DNA of 64,000 nt, taken from positions 1-64,000 of the forward strand of contig JAFGRY010000040.1 in assembly GCA_016934955.1 (NCBI GenBank), in the 5' to 3' direction. The translations under genes were made by a program, and so were the position numbers. This DNA is from a bacterium. GTDB taxonomy: Bacteria > Zhuqueibacterota > QNDG01 > JAGLOF01. Position 1 is the stretch's first letter, and the number at the start of each line of letters is the position of its first letter. Below are positions 60,894-64,000 of this stretch, in pieces. The notes below the pieces were generated by a model, which was given only the letters and a program-made list of their open reading frames with translations, was not told the origin of the DNA and searched no databases.

Positions 60894-62714
60894 TTAAATT
60901 GCTTGTTCTTCACACATCTGTTGATAAAATGAATCTGTAGAATTAAGTTCCTCATGAGTACCGATATTCTTGATTTCACCATTATTGAGGATGATAATCT
61001 TGTCTGCGGCAATTATTGTAGAAAGTCTGTGGGCGATAACGAATGTTGTTTTGTTGTTTTTATTATTCGTGATAAGATTTTTAATCGATTTTTCTGTTAT
61101 TGCGTCCAGGGCAGATGTGGGTTCGTCAAAAATAAGTATATCGGGGTTTTTCAAAAGGACGCGTGCAATTGAAATTCTCTGTTTCTGGCCAACAGATAAT
61201 TTAATCCCTCTTTCCCCTATTCGTGTTTCATATCCATTTTCAAAACTGCTGATAAATTCATGGGCCATTGCAGCCTTTGAGCAAGCGACAACATCTGACT
61301 CACTTGCTTCGATTCGGCTATATTTTATATTATTACTTATTGAGTCGTCAAATAAAAATGTTTCTTGTGACACAATCCCTATTCTCTGCCTTAAAGAATC
61401 AAGACTGATCATGGAAAAATCGATGCCATCGAACAATATTCTACCACTCTGCGGCTGATAAAGGCTTATAATCAGATTAATTAGAGTACTCTTCCCCGCA
61501 CCCGTGGGGCCTATGATAGCGATCATTTCACCGGGATGAGCAGTAAAATTAACATTCTTCAACACCGGTGAATGATTATATGAAAAACAAACATCAGAGA
61601 ATTGTACATGCCCGTTTAATTTACTTACGTGTATTTTTGTATCATCTTTTTCATCCTCCGGGATAATTGAAAAAAGTGAGAATACTCTTTCCAAAGCAGC
61701 AAACGAAGATTGCAGAGAGATATTGACCTGTGTCAAAAATTGAGCAGAGCCATATAAATTCGCTAAATATCCATTGAAAGCGACAAAACTGCCAATAGTC
61801 ATATGTCCGGTTATAATTTCAGTTGCGCCATACCAAAGAATGTAGATTGACCCTGCTGAAGAAATTAAGCCAATAACAAATTGTGAAAATGAGCTTAAGA
61901 CATTCTGTTCTACACTTGCATCAACAGCATTTTTTAAGGAATCATATATTTTCTTTGTTTCATCTTTTTCAGTCGCAAAGGTTTTAATTAGTTCGACACC
62001 GGAAATTGACTCGTTTATATATTGTGATACCTGTGCCCCTTTTTCCATTGACTTATGCCCAAGTAACCGGGTTTTCTTGCCAAAGAAACGTACTGAAGTA
62101 ATAAAAAATGGTAGAATAATTGAGGCAATCAAGGTCAACTTCCAATGTAAAAAAAACATTATTATGATGGTACCAATAAAAATAAAACTTTTGGTTAATG
62201 CCTGGATAAGTGTACTCGAAAACAGCAACCGTAGTTTGAAGACATCTCCGATAAGACGGGACATTAGATAACCCGTCGACTTGTTATCAAAAAATGATTT
62301 AGGGAACCGCAGCACACGTGTAAATAATTTATGCTGTATAGAAAGGATGATCTTCTGTTCAAATGTAAAGAATATATAATTTTGAATAAAGGATATAATA
62401 AAACCAAAAAAAATTAGAACTGATAATCCGATGATAACCGGAATCAGAAGGTTCCGGTCCCCTAAAATTATAACATTATCAATAATGAATTTTACAAAGA
62501 GCGGTTTTGGTAAAATTAGAAGTGAACTGATTATTAATAAAATTGTTGCTGTTAAACCGTGTCTCAAATTTGGTCTAATAAACGGCCACAACTTACTAAA
62601 ATATTCAAATTGAAATTTATTACACTCATTAATTTCAACATCTGATGTTTCTTGATATTCTTTCCTGGATATCGGATTTGTAAAAATTCGCTTAAGTGTT
62701 TTAATGATATTCAT
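60894..62714 (-). CDS. MsbA/exporter-type ABC transporter (fused membrane and ATPase domains)
   Basis: A 606-residue half-transporter. About six membrane segments lie at 55-340 (TATILLIISSLLILPKPLFVKFIID; LIPVIIGLSVLIFFGFIISFIQNYIFF; and on), followed by the ATPase domain. Walker A is GPTGAGKSTL, the signature is LSVGQKQRISIARVLL, Walker B is ILIFDEPTSALD, and the H-loop is VIAHRLST. No N-terminal C39 peptidase is present. Such homodimers export lipids, peptides or drugs. The gene is AT-rich, uses A/T-ending codons, and has no visible Shine-Dalgarno sequence before ATG 62714 (taatata), all unlike its neighbours, so recent acquisition is likely. Confidence 0.92.
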   Translation of the reverse strand: MNIIKTLKRIFTNPISRKEYQETSDVEINECNKFQFEYFSKLWPFIRPNLRHGLTATILLIISSLLILPKPLFVKFIIDNVIILGDRNLLIPVIIGLSVLIFFGFIISFIQNYIFFTFEQKIILSIQHKLFTRVLRFPKSFFDNKSTGYLMSRLIGDVFKLRLLFSSTLIQALTKSFIFIGTIIIMFFLHWKLTLIASIILPFFITSVRFFGKKTRLLGHKSMEKGAQVSQYINESISGVELIKTFATEKDETKKIYDSLKNAVDASVEQNVLSSFSQFVIGLISSAGSIYILWYGATEIITGHMTIGSFVAFNGYLANLYGSAQFLTQVNISLQSSFAALERVFSLFSIIPEDEKDDTKIHVSKLNGHVQFSDVCFSYNHSPVLKNVNFTAHPGEMIAIIGPTGAGKSTLINLIISLYQPQSGRILFDGIDFSMISLDSLRQRIGIVSQETFLFDDSISNNIKYSRIEASESDVVACSKAAMAHEFISSFENGYETRIGERGIKLSVGQKQRISIARVLLKNPDILIFDEPTSALDAITEKSIKNLITNNKNNKTTFVIAHRLSTIIAADKIIILNNGEIKNIGTHEELNSTDSFYQQMCEEQAI

Positions 62715-62863
62715 TATATTAATATTTATTATTTAAAAGCCAGCCCCCTCGTCACACAAACAGACAACTGAGAGATTAACTATAAATAATTAGCACCAAG
62801 AGGGATTTTGACATATTCCCAGTAAATAATGCAAAACAAAACGAGGAGTGCTTGCAATTACTA

Positions 62864-64000
62864 TTATTTAACAATATACTTAACAACAGATGCATAATCA
62901 TCATCGGGCCTGATTAAATCATACACAAAGCCATTCCAAAATTTTGCGTCTGCGGAAAGATATTGCATTCGGAATTTCCCAATTTTATCCCCCTGAGGTG
63001 AATATACATGATACTCACATGTATTCTTGTTGACCATTCTTCCCCGCAGCATAATATACCCGCATTCATCGATGAACAAAGCTTCACATACCGGTTTATA
63101 TTTTGCCAGTGTCAGTTCCCGACGCAACCTCCTTGCCCCAAATTTCTGAATCCAATCGAGATCAAAAAATGATTTCAAATCTTTTGCGGTCACGGGTGTC
63201 CTCTTAATATCAAGAGGGAATTGAATTATTTTCTTCTGGTTTTGATCATAGATCTCACCGAATTCTTCATCTGAATTGATAGTAACAACCCTGCCATCAG
63301 GCTGAACACCCCAAAAAAAGTCACTGGGAAATGGTTTGGCGGCCAAACTGGAGCCTATGACAAATTTAGACTGAATTTCACATGAATCGATAGTGGTTAA
63401 TTCCAACGTTGACAAATTCAGTATATCAAGATACACCATTGAGCTTCGTTCAGTTAATGTACTGGAATTAAAATCATGTCCCTTTGAACTGATACGCTCG
63501 GACACCTCTGTTTCTATCAGCATAGTAGTATCTGTCAAAATAAAAAATTTTTCAATAATACCCCTATGCCGCCGGAACGGTTTATCAGTCCGAAAATAGG
63601 AAAAATTTCTTTCATTTGTATAAAATACAAACCTGTTCGATCGATAATCATAGATGATAATTTCTCCACCTGGACTCATTTTCATGCAAATGCTGCTCAT
63701 AATCTCCCCAGGACCTTGCCCATAACCTCCAAAACACCCTATGTACTTCCCTTGTGGATTATAACATTTTATTCGTTTATCATCGCTATCGAGCACATAA
63801 ATTTCACCTACCAAGCTTATAATTAGCTCTGTTGGCTTGAATATAATCGTACTATCACACCCACTATTGCCGAATGATAATATAGATTCCAATTCTTGTT
63901 TTTGGTATAGAGAAGAAAAAAAACTAGACTTGCCACTCGAAGGTTGTGAATAGCTTTTGGAAAAACAAAATCCTAATAAAAAAGAAATTATTGATATCAA
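62864..64000 (-). CDS. 6-bladed beta-propeller protein, partial at the window edge
   Basis: At least 378 residues; the 5' end reaches the window edge (the last bases read TTG on the minus strand), so the true start may lie beyond. A signal-like hydrophobic segment (SIISFLLGFCFSKSYSQPS) opens the visible part. IILSLVGEIYVLDSDDKRIKCYNPQGKYIGCFGGYGQGPGEI is the hallmark of Bacteroidota-type 6-bladed propeller (NHL-like) proteins, and other blades follow. These are often encoded beside ABC exporters and peptide-modification genes. Composition is AT-rich like the adjoining ABC gene. Function is unknown. Confidence 0.8.
   Translation of the reverse strand: MISIISFLLGFCFSKSYSQPSSGKSSFFSSLYQKQELESILSFGNSGCDSTIIFKPTELIISLVGEIYVLDSDDKRIKCYNPQGKYIGCFGGYGQGPGEIMSSICMKMSPGGEIIIYDYRSNRFVFYTNERNFSYFRTDKPFRRHRGIIEKFFILTDTTMLIETEVSERISSKGHDFNSSTLTERSSMVYLDILNLSTLELTTIDSCEIQSKFVIGSSLAAKPFPSDFFWGVQPDGRVVTINSDEEFGEIYDQNQKKIIQFPLDIKRTPVTAKDLKSFFDLDWIQKFGARRLRRELTLAKYKPVCEALFIDECGYIMLRGRMVNKNTCEYHVYSPQGDKIGKFRMQYLSADAKFWNGFVYDLIRPDDDYASVVKYIVK

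Overview
This window looks like chromosomal DNA from an uncultured or little-studied bacterium of the Fibrobacterota-Chlorobiota-Bacteroidota (FCB) superphylum, outside Bacteroidota proper. The signs are a secreted protein ending in a YPNPFNPET-type FlgD/T9SS-like C-terminal domain, a GWxTD-domain protein, a DUF5686/CarboxypepD_reg outer-membrane protein, Tat-exported sulfatases, a DPP-IV-type S9 peptidase and secreted M28 peptidases. Most genes have strong GGAGG-type ribosome binding sites, which is not typical of Bacteroidota. The bulk is GC-rich by eye. The last ~3.2 kb (from about 60.78 kb) is clearly AT-rich and looks foreign. No rRNA, tRNA, CRISPR array or complete insertion sequence was recognised.

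Layout. 0-0.7 kb: two 101-bp tandem repeats and related palindromic dispersed repeats around a small GIY-YIG gene. 0.7-4.7 kb: DPP-IV peptidase, SpoIIE/RsbU-type phosphatase, small membrane protein. 4.7-8.5 kb: an iron operon (DtxR/MntR-type regulator, feoA, feoB) with a downstream AmmeMemoRadiSam-type radical SAM gene; its promoter overlaps a perfect palindromic operator. 8.6-18.7 kb (plus strand): a BIG2-repeat secreted protein, a zinc-ribbon TrmO-like protein, an M28 peptidase fused to a cyclophilin domain, a membrane-bound M28 peptidase, a cation-chloride-cotransporter-type permease broken by an in-frame TAG, and a small coiled-coil protein. 18.9-23.6 kb: a URO-D/corrinoid methyltransferase-like gene, then GH20 and GH29 exoglycosidases on the minus strand. 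23.8-29.8 kb: a four-gene ABC-2 exporter followed by a DUF5686 outer-membrane protein. 29.8-31.8 kb: an RCK-domain channel-like protein with no canonical selectivity filter, and a pteridine-reductase-like SDR.

32.0-39.3 kb is the most unusual block. One ECF sigma factor heads an operon with a small membrane protein and two Spy/CpxP-like periplasmic proteins. Convergent to it, a second ECF sigma factor heads an operon with a HEAT-repeat membrane protein (probable anti-sigma), a DUF4097 protein and an exported protein built of twelve 29-residue repeats. A separate gene encodes a glycine-rich 16-residue-repeat surface protein. Inference: an envelope-stress or surface-sensing region.

39.4-60.7 kb (all minus strand) holds a GWxTD protein, a YcaQ-like DNA glycosylase, GH27 alpha-galactosidase, two sulfatases, a 1,330-residue PQQ-propeller/methyltransferase-like lipoprotein, a LolD/FtsX-type ABC transporter with a companion protein, and a ROK-GHMP kinase pair next to a GH109 enzyme. 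With GH20 and GH29 upstream, these enzymes could remove sulfate, fucose, HexNAc, alpha-galactose and alpha-GalNAc from sulfated host-like or algal glycans, and the GHMP kinase could phosphorylate a released sugar. 60.9-64 kb holds an AT-rich MsbA-type ABC exporter and the 3' part of a 6-bladed beta-propeller gene that runs off the window.
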